Assembly: GCF_009882975.1 (NCBI RefSeq)
Contig: NZ_WTUX01000019.1
Location: 427,263 to 491,262, forward strand
Source of the DNA: Maritimibacter harenae
GTDB lineage: Bacteria; Pseudomonadota; Alphaproteobacteria; Rhodobacterales; Rhodobacteraceae
DNA: 64,000 nt
Direction: 5' to 3'
Shown here: positions 34,255 through 41,378 of the stretch, one piece after another
Numbering within the stretch: the stretch's first letter is position 1
Layout of the letters: every line of letters begins with the position of its first letter
Made by a program: the position numbers and the translations under genes
The notes under the pieces: generated by a model
What the model was told of the DNA's origin: nothing
What the model saw: only the letters and a program-made list of their open reading frames with translations
Databases searched by the model: none

Positions 34255-35319
34255 ATGGATATCGTCCCGCTTCTGGACTGGATCGGCGAGGCCCGGGTGG
34301 GCGCGCTTTTCGGGCTCGTCACCGGCATCGTCTTCGGCGTCGCCGCACAGCGCTCGCGCTTCTGCCTGCGTGCCGCGACTGTGGAATTCGCCCGGCGGCG
34401 GATGGGGCCATCGGTGGCGGTCTGGCTCCTGACCTTCTCGACCGCGCTGGCCTGGGTGCAGGCGGCGTCGCTCACCGGGCTGATGCGCCCCGATGACGCG
34501 CGGATGATGGCGGTCACGGGCTCCTGGTCCGGCGCCGTGATCGGCGGGCTCCTGTTCGGCGTGGGCATGGTGCTGGCGCGTGGGTGCTCGGGGCGGCTTT
34601 TGGTGCTGGCGGCCACCGGCAACCTGCGCTCGGTCGTCTCCGGGCTGATCTTCGCCGTGGTGGCGCAGATGTCGCTTCACGGCTGGCTCGCCCCGCTGCG
34701 CGACCGGCTTGCCCGCCTGTGGGTGACCGAGGGGGGGACGAACCTGAACCTGCTGCACGCGGCCCGGGTGCCGGACTGGACGGGTCTCGCCCTGGGGCTC
34801 GCGCTCGCCGTGCTGGCGCTCGCGGTGGCGCGGCGCAACCGGATCGGGGCCGGGCGGCTGGTCTTCGCCTCCGGCGTGGGCTTCGCGGTGGCGCTGGGCT
34901 GGGTGCTCACCTTCACGCTTGCCCAGTCCGCCTTCGATCCGGTCACGGTGACCTCGGCCACGTTCACCGGCCCCTCGGCCAACACGCTGATGTTCTTCCT
35001 CGCGCCGAACCCGGTGCTGGACTTCGACATCGGGCTGGTGCCCGGCGTGGTGATCGGCGCCTTCGCGGCGAGCTGGCTTGCGCGCGAGTTCCGGTTCCAG
35101 GGCTTCGACAACGAGCGCAACATGCGCCGCGCCTTCGTGGGGGCGGCCCTGATGGGGTTCGGCGGCATGCTGGCCGGCGGCTGTGCGATCGGCGCCGGGG
35201 TGTCCGGCGGGTCGATCTTCGTGGGCACCGCGTGGCTGGCGCTGTTTTCCATGTGGATCGGGGCGATGGCCACGGACCTGCTCGTCGACCAGCGGGGGGC
35301 GGTAGCGCAGCCGGCGTGA
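34255..35319 (+). CDS. YeeE/YedE-family sulfur-compound transporter
   Basis: 354 aa, around nine membrane helices. Two conserved cysteine motifs of the family are present: R-S-R-F-C-L near residue 38 and R-G-C-S-G-R near residue 107, and a third, A-G-G-C-A-I-G-A-G-V-S-G, near residue 305. Such proteins (TsuA is the studied case) carry thiosulfate or sulfur equivalents via conserved cysteines. It is one long chain, not a YedE/YeeE pair. The FNR-type box 51 bp upstream suggests induction when oxygen is low. Confidence 0.88.
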   Translation: MDIVPLLDWIGEARVGALFGLVTGIVFGVAAQRSRFCLRAATVEFARRRMGPSVAVWLLTFSTALAWVQAASLTGLMRPDDARMMAVTGSWSGAVIGGLLFGVGMVLARGCSGRLLVLAATGNLRSVVSGLIFAVVAQMSLHGWLAPLRDRLARLWVTEGGTNLNLLHAARVPDWTGLALGLALAVLALAVARRNRIGAGRLVFASGVGFAVALGWVLTFTLAQSAFDPVTVTSATFTGPSANTLMFFLAPNPVLDFDIGLVPGVVIGAFAASWLAREFRFQGFDNERNMRRAFVGAALMGFGGMLAGGCAIGAGVSGGSIFVGTAWLALFSMWIGAMATDLLVDQRGAVAQPA

Positions 35320-35546
35320 CGCGCTTTAGCTTGCGCGTGCGCGCGGAGCCGACCCGATCCTGCCTACATGGATCAACACGTCATGTGCGCAAGAAGCGGC
35401 GACCGCTGCATTGCGGTGGTTGTCATTGAATGATCCATAGAGCACTCTGCCGCTCGGGCCGAACAATGCTCATCGATTGCCAGCCGTACCAAGGTCGGCG
35501 CGCGATCGTGCGACGGTTCTTGACTGGGAAACGGAAAGACCGACCT

Positions 35547-36071
35547 GTGACAAATCTTGTGGGAATTGCCTATTGCTCTCGTCCGGTTGAGTTCTCGTTC
35601 GAGGAGGTCGAGAACATCCTGAGAGTTTCTCAGGAGAAGAACGCCCAGGCGGCGATCACCGGGGCGCTTGTCTATGACAACTTCACTTTCCTGCAATGGC
35701 TGGAGGGTGATCCGATCGCGATCCGGGAGGTGTTCGAGCGGCTCTCGGATGATCCGCGTCACACGGATATCAAGCTCATCGCTGTCAGGAAACTGAGTGA
35801 TCGCCTGTTTCCCGATTGGAGCATGACTGCCGCGGTGACCAACGATCAGGACCTTCGCGGGCTGAAACTGGTGCCGCATATTTCGCTTGCGCAATTCAAT
35901 CCGTTCGACTGGTCCGAACCGGATGTCGCGGCTTTCATGGATGCGCTCAGCGATTACCTGACGTCTCGGCCCGCGCCGAAATCCGAGGCAATGCCGGAAA
36001 GTGTATCGCCACGGAGGGCTGGTGGTGATCCGCTGACGCGGCTCGAGCGGCATCTCGGAAAGATCACGTAG
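35547..36071 (+). CDS. BLUF-domain blue-light photoreceptor
   Basis: 174 aa from the GTG start. The FAD-binding BLUF domain spans residues 3-95 with all key residues: Tyr9 (photocycle), Asn32, Gln50 (flips on light) in F-L-Q-W-L-E-G, and Trp91/Met93 in F-P-D-W-S-M. The C-terminal ~75 residues hold a short helical extension, no output enzyme, so it probably acts on a partner protein, as short BLUF proteins do. The start is inferred from the domain edge; ATGs at 35466 and 35430 are in frame. Base composition is less GC-rich than the neighbours. Confidence 0.85.
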   Translation: MTNLVGIAYCSRPVEFSFEEVENILRVSQEKNAQAAITGALVYDNFTFLQWLEGDPIAIREVFERLSDDPRHTDIKLIAVRKLSDRLFPDWSMTAAVTNDQDLRGLKLVPHISLAQFNPFDWSEPDVAAFMDALSDYLTSRPAPKSEAMPESVSPRRAGGDPLTRLERHLGKIT

Positions 36072-36174
36072 TCGAACCCTTCGTGCCCGGCACGGTACGG
36101 ACCAATCAGCCTGAGTTTCGGTTCGCTGATTGACGCCAACAGCGCAGACGCCCTGTTGGCACCGTCCACATGCT

Positions 36175-36891
36175 TTACAAAAGCAGGGCGACGAGAATTG
36201 GCGCCAGGATACTCGTCAGCACGGCGTTCAGGGCCAGGCCGATGCCGGCGAATGCGCCGGCGGTCTCATTCACCTGGAAAGCGCGTGCGGTTCCGATGCC
36301 ATGCGCCGCGACGCCGACGGCGAAGCCGCGTGCGCGCCAATCGTTGATGCGCAGCAGGTTCATCAGCGGGGTCACCACGACCGCCCCGACGATGCCGGTC
36401 AGGATCACGAGGACCGCCGTCAGCGTCGGGCTGCCACCGAGCGCCTCGGAGATGCCGAGCGCGACCGGCGCGGTGGTGGACTTGGGACTGACGGAGACGA
36501 TCACCTGTTCCGGCAAACCGAACGCCATCGCGATCAGGATCGCGGACCCGGCTGCGGCAAGCGAGCCTGCGAATAGCGCGGCCAGCAGCGGCAGGGCGCT
36601 TCTGCGGATCGTGGCGAGGTTCGCGTGCAAGGGTACGGCGAGGGCGACGGTCGCCGGACCCAGAAGGAAGTGAATGAACTGTGCGCCGTCGAAATAGGTC
36701 GCGTAGGGCGTCTGCGAGATCGACAGGAGCGGCGCGATCAGGAGCACCGAGATCAGCACGGGGTTGGCGAGCGGGTGGCGGTTCAGCCGCGCCGAGATAC
36801 CGTCCGCCAGAACGTAGGCCACAACCGTGCAGGTCAGCCAGAGCAGCGGGCGGGCGGAAAGGTAGCTCCAGATTTCGGCCACGTCCGTCAT
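36175..36891 (-). CDS. lrgB: LrgB-family membrane protein
   Basis: 238 aa with seven or eight membrane helices; family blocks are P-L-A-N-P-V-L-I-S, F-L-L-G-P-A-T-V-A-L-A-V-P and K-S-T-T-A-P-V-A-L-G-I-S. Partner of LrgA; LrgAB act as carriers for pyruvate or glycolate and in cell-lysis control, depending on organism. Overlaps the lrgA stop by 4 bp. Confidence 0.92.
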   Translation of the reverse strand: MTDVAEIWSYLSARPLLWLTCTVVAYVLADGISARLNRHPLANPVLISVLLIAPLLSISQTPYATYFDGAQFIHFLLGPATVALAVPLHANLATIRRSALPLLAALFAGSLAAAGSAILIAMAFGLPEQVIVSVSPKSTTAPVALGISEALGGSPTLTAVLVILTGIVGAVVVTPLMNLLRINDWRARGFAVGVAAHGIGTARAFQVNETAGAFAGIGLALNAVLTSILAPILVALLL

Positions 36892-37238
36892 TCGCGTTCC
36901 CCGGCCAGCCGTTGCACCGCAAGGAACGTGCCCACGCCGACCAGAAGCGCGATGACCGTGCTCGCCACCAGCGTGAGGCCGAGCGCGAACCAGTCGCGCG
37001 CGAGCACATCGAGCTGCGCCATCACGCCGACGCCGGCGGGAACGAACAGGAGCGACAGGTGCGCCAGCAAACGCCTCGAAACGGGTGCCACGACGTCGAC
37101 GGTTCTCGGACGAAGGACGAGCGCGGCGAATAGAAGAAGCAGTCCCAGCACGGGGCCCGGCACGGGCAGGCCAAGAGCTTGGCTGATCGTTTCACCCGCC
37201 AGTTGGCAGGCGAAGAGGATCGCGATTGTTATCAGCAT
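36888..37238 (-). CDS. lrgA: LrgA/CidA-family membrane protein
   Basis: 116 aa, four membrane helices, holin-like: I-P-V-P-G-P-V-L-G-L-type block (L-P-V-P-G-P-V-L-G) near residue 26 and F-V-P-A-G-V-G-V-M near residue 68 are the LrgA signatures. First gene of lrgAB. Start 37238 set by the hydrophobic beginning M-L-I-T-I-A-I-L; the frame opens at 37313. A long perfect stem-loop lies 35 bp upstream. Confidence 0.88.
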   Translation of the reverse strand: MLITIAILFACQLAGETISQALGLPVPGPVLGLLLLFAALVLRPRTVDVVAPVSRRLLAHLSLLFVPAGVGVMAQLDVLARDWFALGLTLVASTVIALLVGVGTFLAVQRLAGERE

Positions 37239-37272
37239 GGCAGGTCGATGGCCCCGGGGCTGTTTCGGTTCG

Positions 37273-37306
37273 CGGGCCGTCGCCGCAGGTGCGTGGCGAC
37301 GGCCCG
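37273..37306. repeat. Stem-loop upstream of lrgA
   Basis: CGGGCCGTCGCC / GGCGACGGCCCG: a perfect 12-bp inverted repeat with a 10-base loop, 35 bp before the lrgA start. No T-run on either side. It could be an mRNA leader structure or a protein-binding site. Confidence 0.55.
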
Positions 37307-37389
37307 TGTTCACCTATCGTCCTGATCCTGCCGAACATGGCAACCAGTTTGCCAGTCGGCCCTTGGCGTGTTCCTGGGCGGCGACGTGG

Positions 37390-37500
37390 AAGGGTGGCGC
37401 CGAAATCGGTGTAGGCGGGGTCGCGCTGCAGGACCTCGAAGAACAGCCCGCCCGCGAAGGCGGGGTTGCACGGCAACAGGCGTGGAACCCCGCAGGGGGC
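37390..37500 (-). pseudogene. Remnant of a 4-hydroxyphenylpyruvate dioxygenase-like (QuiC/HPPD) C terminus
   Basis: On the minus strand the frame ending near 37390 reads ...L-P-C-N-P-A-F-A-G-G-L-F-F-E-V-L-Q-R-D-P then A-Y-T-D-F-G-A. G-x-F-F-E-v-x-Q-R followed by Y-x-x-(F/Y)-G-A is the C-terminal end of HPPD-type vicinal-oxygen-chelate domains, also found as the C-terminal half of QuiC (3-dehydroshikimate dehydratase). There is no start, no upstream domain in frame, and the rest of the gene is missing. Recognised by motif only. Confidence 0.4.
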
Positions 37501-37587
37501 CGGCGGCGGACGACCTCATCCGGCGCGGAGAACGCAAGTGACCGTCTGCATCGGGGGCCGGGGCTGACCTTTCGGATGTGGCGGACT

Positions 37588-37830
37588 TCAGGCGGCCGCA
37601 GGTTTCCTCTGAAGAAAGGCCACCACGTCTCCGAGGGTCGAGAGCCGCTCGATGACTTCGTCCGGCAATTCCACGAAGAAAGCGTCTTCAATGGCCATCC
37701 ACACTTCGATCGCATCGAGGCTGTCGACCCCGAGGTCGTTCACGAAATGGGTGGTGGCGCTGAGCTTGGCGTTGGCTTTCGAGAGGGTCTGGGCCACGAT
37801 CTCGATAACGCGGGTTTCCGTGTCGGGCAT
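37588..37830 (-). CDS. Orphan acyl carrier protein
   Basis: 80 aa. The phosphopantetheine site is the Ser of G-V-D-S-L-D-A-I-E, followed by the acidic helix W-M-A-I-E-D-A-F that docks partner enzymes. It is not the housekeeping AcpP (no fab genes nearby, divergent helix). No ketosynthase, ligase or acyltransferase accompanies it in the window. Role unknown; could serve a lipid, lipid A or signal-molecule pathway. A 10-bp palindrome is 25 bp upstream. Confidence 0.88.
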   Translation of the reverse strand: MPDTETRVIEIVAQTLSKANAKLSATTHFVNDLGVDSLDAIEVWMAIEDAFFVELPDEVIERLSTLGDVVAFLQRKPAAA

Positions 37831-37854
37831 GACAGAACTCCGGGCGATGGCAGG

Positions 37855-37864
37855 CTTACGTAAG
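37855..37864. promoter_or_regulatory. Short palindrome upstream of the acyl carrier protein gene
   Basis: CTTACGTAAG, a perfect 10-bp palindrome 24 bp before the ATG, followed on the plus strand by GTAAGG, which repeats one half. Too short to name a regulator. Confidence 0.3.
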
Positions 37865-38045
37865 GTAAGGCAACAGGCCCGATTTCCGAAGCCAAAGTTT
37901 CTTCACGGTGGCAAAGGCTTGCTGCGTCCGCGAAAAGAATCGGTGCCTCTCGCGGTCGGTGCCGCGATCAACCTGCGGAAACCTCCGGGCCGGGACGAGC
38001 GAACTGGCGGGTCGCGCGATCCGCCGAACGGGGCCGGGCTTTCCT

Positions 38046-39104
38046 TCAATCCTCCCCGGTATTTTCGCGCCGGGCCGTCTCCATCGACGTCTCGGCCTCT
38101 TCGATGTCGCCGGGCCGCAAGGTTGGGGGCGAACGCTCGGAGGACCGGTGGCACAAAGTGACCTCGACCGGATAGTGATCCGATCCGAAACCGCGCAACA
38201 CCTCCATCGACACGAGGTCCAATCCGGGCTGGTAGAGCACCTGGTCGAGCGGCCACGCCATCCACCAGGACTTGGCATTGTAGGTCGGCAGCAGGCCCGT
38301 ATCGCGACGAGGGTCGACCAACTGCGCAATCCTCTGCGTCCGCGCGACGCTGCGTTCCCAGGGGACTGCATTCAGGTCCCCCGCCAGGACAACGGGCGCG
38401 CCCGCGTCCCGGGCCCGCAGGGCGGTCCACATCAGTTCCGCATCGCGGCCGGCGGACGACTGGCGCGGATGCGGCGGCCGGGGGTGCAATCCGACGAATG
38501 CGACATCGTCGCCGGAGGGCAGCTCAATCGTGGTCCGGATCGAGGGCGTATTCCCTTCCGCGGGGAAAAGGATTTGCGTGGCTCTCAGTGGCAGCCGCGA
38601 GAAGACGTGCATGCCATAGTAATCCTCGTCAATGTGCGAGGCAGTCTCGGGCATCGTGTCCGACAGGGGTGAGAGGTTTCGGTCCCAGAATTCGTTGGTT
38701 TCCAGGGCCAGGAACAGATCGGGTTCCTGCTGCCTAACGATTTCGAGCAACTCGTCGGTATTGCGGTTCTCCATTTGCACGTTTGCGAGCACGATGGAAA
38801 ATGCCTGCTCGACCGGACACGCCGCGGCCGTTCCTTCAGTCGGGGCAAGATAAGGCGCCAGCTTCACCGCATTGAACGACAGCGCTGCCAGGGCGATCGC
38901 GGCCAAGGCGACGCGGACCCGGGTGGCGACAGGTTTGGCGATCACGAGTGCGACCAGCAGGACGGCCGATGCAATCACGTATTGCAGCCGGGGAAAATCG
39001 GTCATGCGGACCCACCAGACATTGGTTTCCGCCAACGCAAGGAATGACACCACGGCAAGTCCTGCGGCCACGAGCGTCAGCGTCATCGTCAGAAGTAGGC
39101 GCAT
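38046..39104 (-). CDS. Membrane-anchored endonuclease/exonuclease/phosphatase-fold protein
   Basis: 352 aa. Three membrane helices in residues 1-95, then an EEP-fold domain: L-A-N-V-Q-M-E-N near residue 112, D-L-F-L-A-L-E (Mg ligand Glu), F-V-G-L-H-P-R, L-A-G-D-L-N-A-V-P-W and the terminal G-S-D-H-Y-P-V. All key metal and catalytic residues of the family are intact. Related proteins are phosphodiesterases, nucleases or vancomycin-resistance-like membrane hydrolases; target unknown, active site probably faces the periplasm. Confidence 0.85.
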   Translation of the reverse strand: MRLLLTMTLTLVAAGLAVVSFLALAETNVWWVRMTDFPRLQYVIASAVLLVALVIAKPVATRVRVALAAIALAALSFNAVKLAPYLAPTEGTAAACPVEQAFSIVLANVQMENRNTDELLEIVRQQEPDLFLALETNEFWDRNLSPLSDTMPETASHIDEDYYGMHVFSRLPLRATQILFPAEGNTPSIRTTIELPSGDDVAFVGLHPRPPHPRQSSAGRDAELMWTALRARDAGAPVVLAGDLNAVPWERSVARTQRIAQLVDPRRDTGLLPTYNAKSWWMAWPLDQVLYQPGLDLVSMEVLRGFGSDHYPVEVTLCHRSSERSPPTLRPGDIEEAETSMETARRENTGED

Positions 39105-39291
39105 GGATTTTCGAACGACCCGGTGCTGGTTTCAGAAATGGGTTTGCGACAAAGTGGCCCGCCATCAACCTGTCATCCCCGACCGGAAGGCCCGCAGATT
39201 GAAGCCGCGTTCCTGACACCACAAACGCGGCCCCGTCGTGCCCGGTTCCCACGAAGACGGTGTCAGCCGTTGGAATGTGATGCGTTCGGAT

Positions 39292-39519
39292 TCAGAGTTC
39301 CTGATCGACGTCCTGGCCCGTCCGGCTTGCCTCAAGTCCGGCCAGGACTGCGCGCTGACGCAGGACCTCGCGGCGGAGTTCTTCCGCTTCGGAGCGCCTA
39401 GAGTCTGCGAGAGCCGCCTCCATCCTGCGCTCGAGCCGCGGTATCAAATTCTTAAGCACTTTCGCGTGCTGCGCGTTCAGTTCCCCCATAGGCAGCCTCT
39501 GGTTGAATTGCGTGGTCAT
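39292..39519 (-). CDS. Small charged protein of unknown function
   Basis: 75 aa from M-T-T-Q-F-N-Q-R-L. Very rich in Glu, Arg and Leu, predicted as a long amphipathic helix (L-I-P-R-L-E-R-R-M-E-A-A-L-A-D-S-R-R). No family recognised. The frame opens 20 codons earlier. Coding status is moderately uncertain, but the helical periodicity argues for a real small protein. Confidence 0.5.
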   Translation of the reverse strand: MTTQFNQRLPMGELNAQHAKVLKNLIPRLERRMEAALADSRRSEAEELRREVLRQRAVLAGLEASRTGQDVDQEL

Positions 39520-39704
39520 TGACGGACGATTTGGTTTTCCGCGAGGCGGCGCGGGGCATCCAGCCGTCACACGGCCCATGGCGAACCTCTGAGGCTCGGC
39601 GTGGTGCGGTCTGCGCGGATCGTTGGTGAAAGCCTCACTGATTCCGGGTCTCCAATATGAGCGAAAAATCCGGTGCCAACCTGCACATCCCGGACCGCCC
39701 CGTC

Positions 39705-39720
39705 GGCAACAATTGTTGCC
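39705..39720. repeat. 16-bp perfect palindrome at the amidase stop codon
   Basis: GGCAACAATTGTTGCC directly abuts the stop codon of the amidase gene. The AATT centre gives a 6-bp stem with a 4-base loop in RNA; no T-run follows. Could be a weak terminator or a DNA-binding site. Confidence 0.4.
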
Positions 39721-41133
39721 TCACATACGTTCGAGCTCGCCATCCATATCCGGAAACACCGGCGGGTGGGCATTCATGTAGGCGTGGGCGGCGCGCAGGA
39801 CGCGGATGTCGTCGTGTTTGCCGCCGGCCAGCTGGAAGCCCACCGGAAGGCCGGCGTCGGTGAAGCCGCAGGGCACCGAGGCCGCCGGCTGCTGGCTGAG
39901 ATTGAACGGGTAGGTGAAGGGCGACCACTCGGTCCAGTCGGACATGCCGCTGCCGGTCGGGACGTTCTGGTCCGCCTCGAAGGGCGGGATCGCGACGGTC
40001 GGCGTCATCAGCAGGTGGTAGTCCTGGTTGAACCGCTCGAGATGCCGCGTGAACTCTGCTCCGCGGGTCTGGGCGCGGAAGAAGTCGACCGCGTCCCAGC
40101 CTTCGGCCCGCAGGGCATTGCCCACGAGGCCCGGGTCGAGCTTGTCGCGCTGCTCCGCGCTGCATCGGCGATAGAGATCGAGAGAAGCGGTGAACCAGAT
40201 CGTCTGGAAGATGTCGATCGGACTCTCGAAACCGGGATGGATCTCGACGACCTCCGCCCCGAGCGCGGCCATCCGCTCCGCGGCTTCGCTGACACGCGCT
40301 GCCACCTCCCGGTCGACCTTCGCGTAGCCCAGATCCTGCGACCAGGCGATCCGCAGCCCGTCGAGCCCGCGGCCCAGATCCTCGCCCCAGTCCGCCGGCT
40401 GGCCGCGCTGGGCGTAGGGGTCGACCTGGTCGTAGCGGCCGATCACGTTCAGCATCAGCACGGCGTCCTCGACGGTCCTCGTGATGGGTCCGATATGGGA
40501 CAGCGTCGGTGCCCGGGAGGGTGGCCATTGTGGCGTCCAGCCGAAGGTCGGCTTGAATCCGAAGGTCCCGGTGAAGGACGCCGGAATGCGGATCGATCCG
40601 CCGCTGTCCCCGCCCTGGTGCAGGACGCCCATGTTGAGCGCGGCCGCCGCGGCGGCGCCGCCGGACGACCCGCCCGGCGTCAGGCTGGTGTCCCACGGAT
40701 TGCGGGTTGCGCCGAAAACACGGTTGTCGGTCACGCCCTTCCACCCGAACTCCGGCGTGTTGGTCTTGCCGAGGATCACCGCCCCCGCCTCGCGCAGCAG
40801 GCGCGCCGGTGGTGCGTCGTTTTCGCAAGGTTGGTCATCGGTCAGGAGCGAGCCGTCGCGCGCGGGCATGCCGGCGACCTCCGTCAGGTCCTTCATCGAA
40901 ACCGGCAGCCCGTCCACCGCGCTCAGGGGGTCGCCGTCCGCCCAGCGTTTCGCCGAGGCATGGGCGGCCGCCTCGGCACCGGTATGATCGACGTGGACAT
41001 AGGCGTTCACCGCCGGGTTGAAGCGGTCGATCCGGTCCAGTGCGGCCCGCGCGGCCTCGACCGGAGAGGTGCGGCGGTCCCGAAATGCCTGCACGAGCTG
41101 CACTCCGTTTAGGCGTCCGATGTCGTCTTGCAT
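39721..41133 (-). CDS. Amidase signature-family hydrolase
   Basis: 470 aa. Ser-cisSer-Lys triad visible: Lys in G-L-P-V-S-M-K-D near residue 78, G-G-S-S-G-G-A near residue 152 and the nucleophile in G-G-D-S-G-G-S-I-R-I-P near residue 175. The family hydrolyses amides; not GatA, as no gatB/gatC are present and the C terminus differs. Start 41133 has AGAGGA upstream (the frame opens at 41316). Divergent from the UvrD-type helicase. Confidence 0.9.
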   Translation of the reverse strand: MQDDIGRLNGVQLVQAFRDRRTSPVEAARAALDRIDRFNPAVNAYVHVDHTGAEAAAHASAKRWADGDPLSAVDGLPVSMKDLTEVAGMPARDGSLLTDDQPCENDAPPARLLREAGAVILGKTNTPEFGWKGVTDNRVFGATRNPWDTSLTPGGSSGGAAAAAALNMGVLHQGGDSGGSIRIPASFTGTFGFKPTFGWTPQWPPSRAPTLSHIGPITRTVEDAVLMLNVIGRYDQVDPYAQRGQPADWGEDLGRGLDGLRIAWSQDLGYAKVDREVAARVSEAAERMAALGAEVVEIHPGFESPIDIFQTIWFTASLDLYRRCSAEQRDKLDPGLVGNALRAEGWDAVDFFRAQTRGAEFTRHLERFNQDYHLLMTPTVAIPPFEADQNVPTGSGMSDWTEWSPFTYPFNLSQQPAASVPCGFTDAGLPVGFQLAGGKHDDIRVLRAAHAYMNAHPPVFPDMDGELERM

Positions 41134-41226
41134 TGCGGTCCTCTTGGTTGCCTTTATCGGAGCAACGCACGAGGGAGCGCTCAAGGTCCGACCGACCCGC
41201 CCGATGCGCCCGGAAAGCACGGCATC

Positions 41227-41255
41227 GTTTCGCGTTGGATCACTGTTTCGCGTTG
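41227..41255. repeat. Pair of 11-bp direct repeats
   Basis: GTTTCGCGTTG at 41227-41237 and again at 41245-41255, 18 bp apart, in the 245-bp amidase/helicase gap. Helical phasing is near two turns. Possible binding site for an unknown regulator of the amidase. Confidence 0.4.
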
Positions 41256-41316
41256 ACCGGGTGCGTATGGCGTCGCCCCTCCGGGGCAAGTCGATGGACC
41301 CGCCTGCACAACGCAT

Positions 41317-41331
41317 GTTCCTTAAATGTTC
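41317..41331 (+). promoter_or_regulatory. LexA (SOS) box
   Basis: GTTC-CTTAAAT-GTTC, an exact match to the alphaproteobacterial LexA operator GTTC-N7-GTTC. It lies 48 bp before the helicase start and just upstream of a TAGACT -10-like hexamer (41341-41346), so LexA bound here would block the helicase promoter. Confidence 0.75.
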
Positions 41332-41378
41332 CTTTCGGGGTAGACTGACGGCCGAAGCACGACAACGAGGCGGGCAGG

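Larger units (their letters stand above)
37239..37587. other. 349-bp gap without an intact gene
   Basis: Between lrgA and the acyl carrier protein gene. It holds the stem-loop at 37273-37306 and a short decayed coding remnant at about 37390-37500. Nothing else recognisable; no intact ORF with a ribosome site. Confidence 0.6.

Noticed and set aside
39721-41133. GatA subunit of the aspartyl/glutamyl-tRNA amidotransferase
   Set aside because: No gatB or gatC nearby and the C-terminal half differs from GatA; a general amidase fits better.
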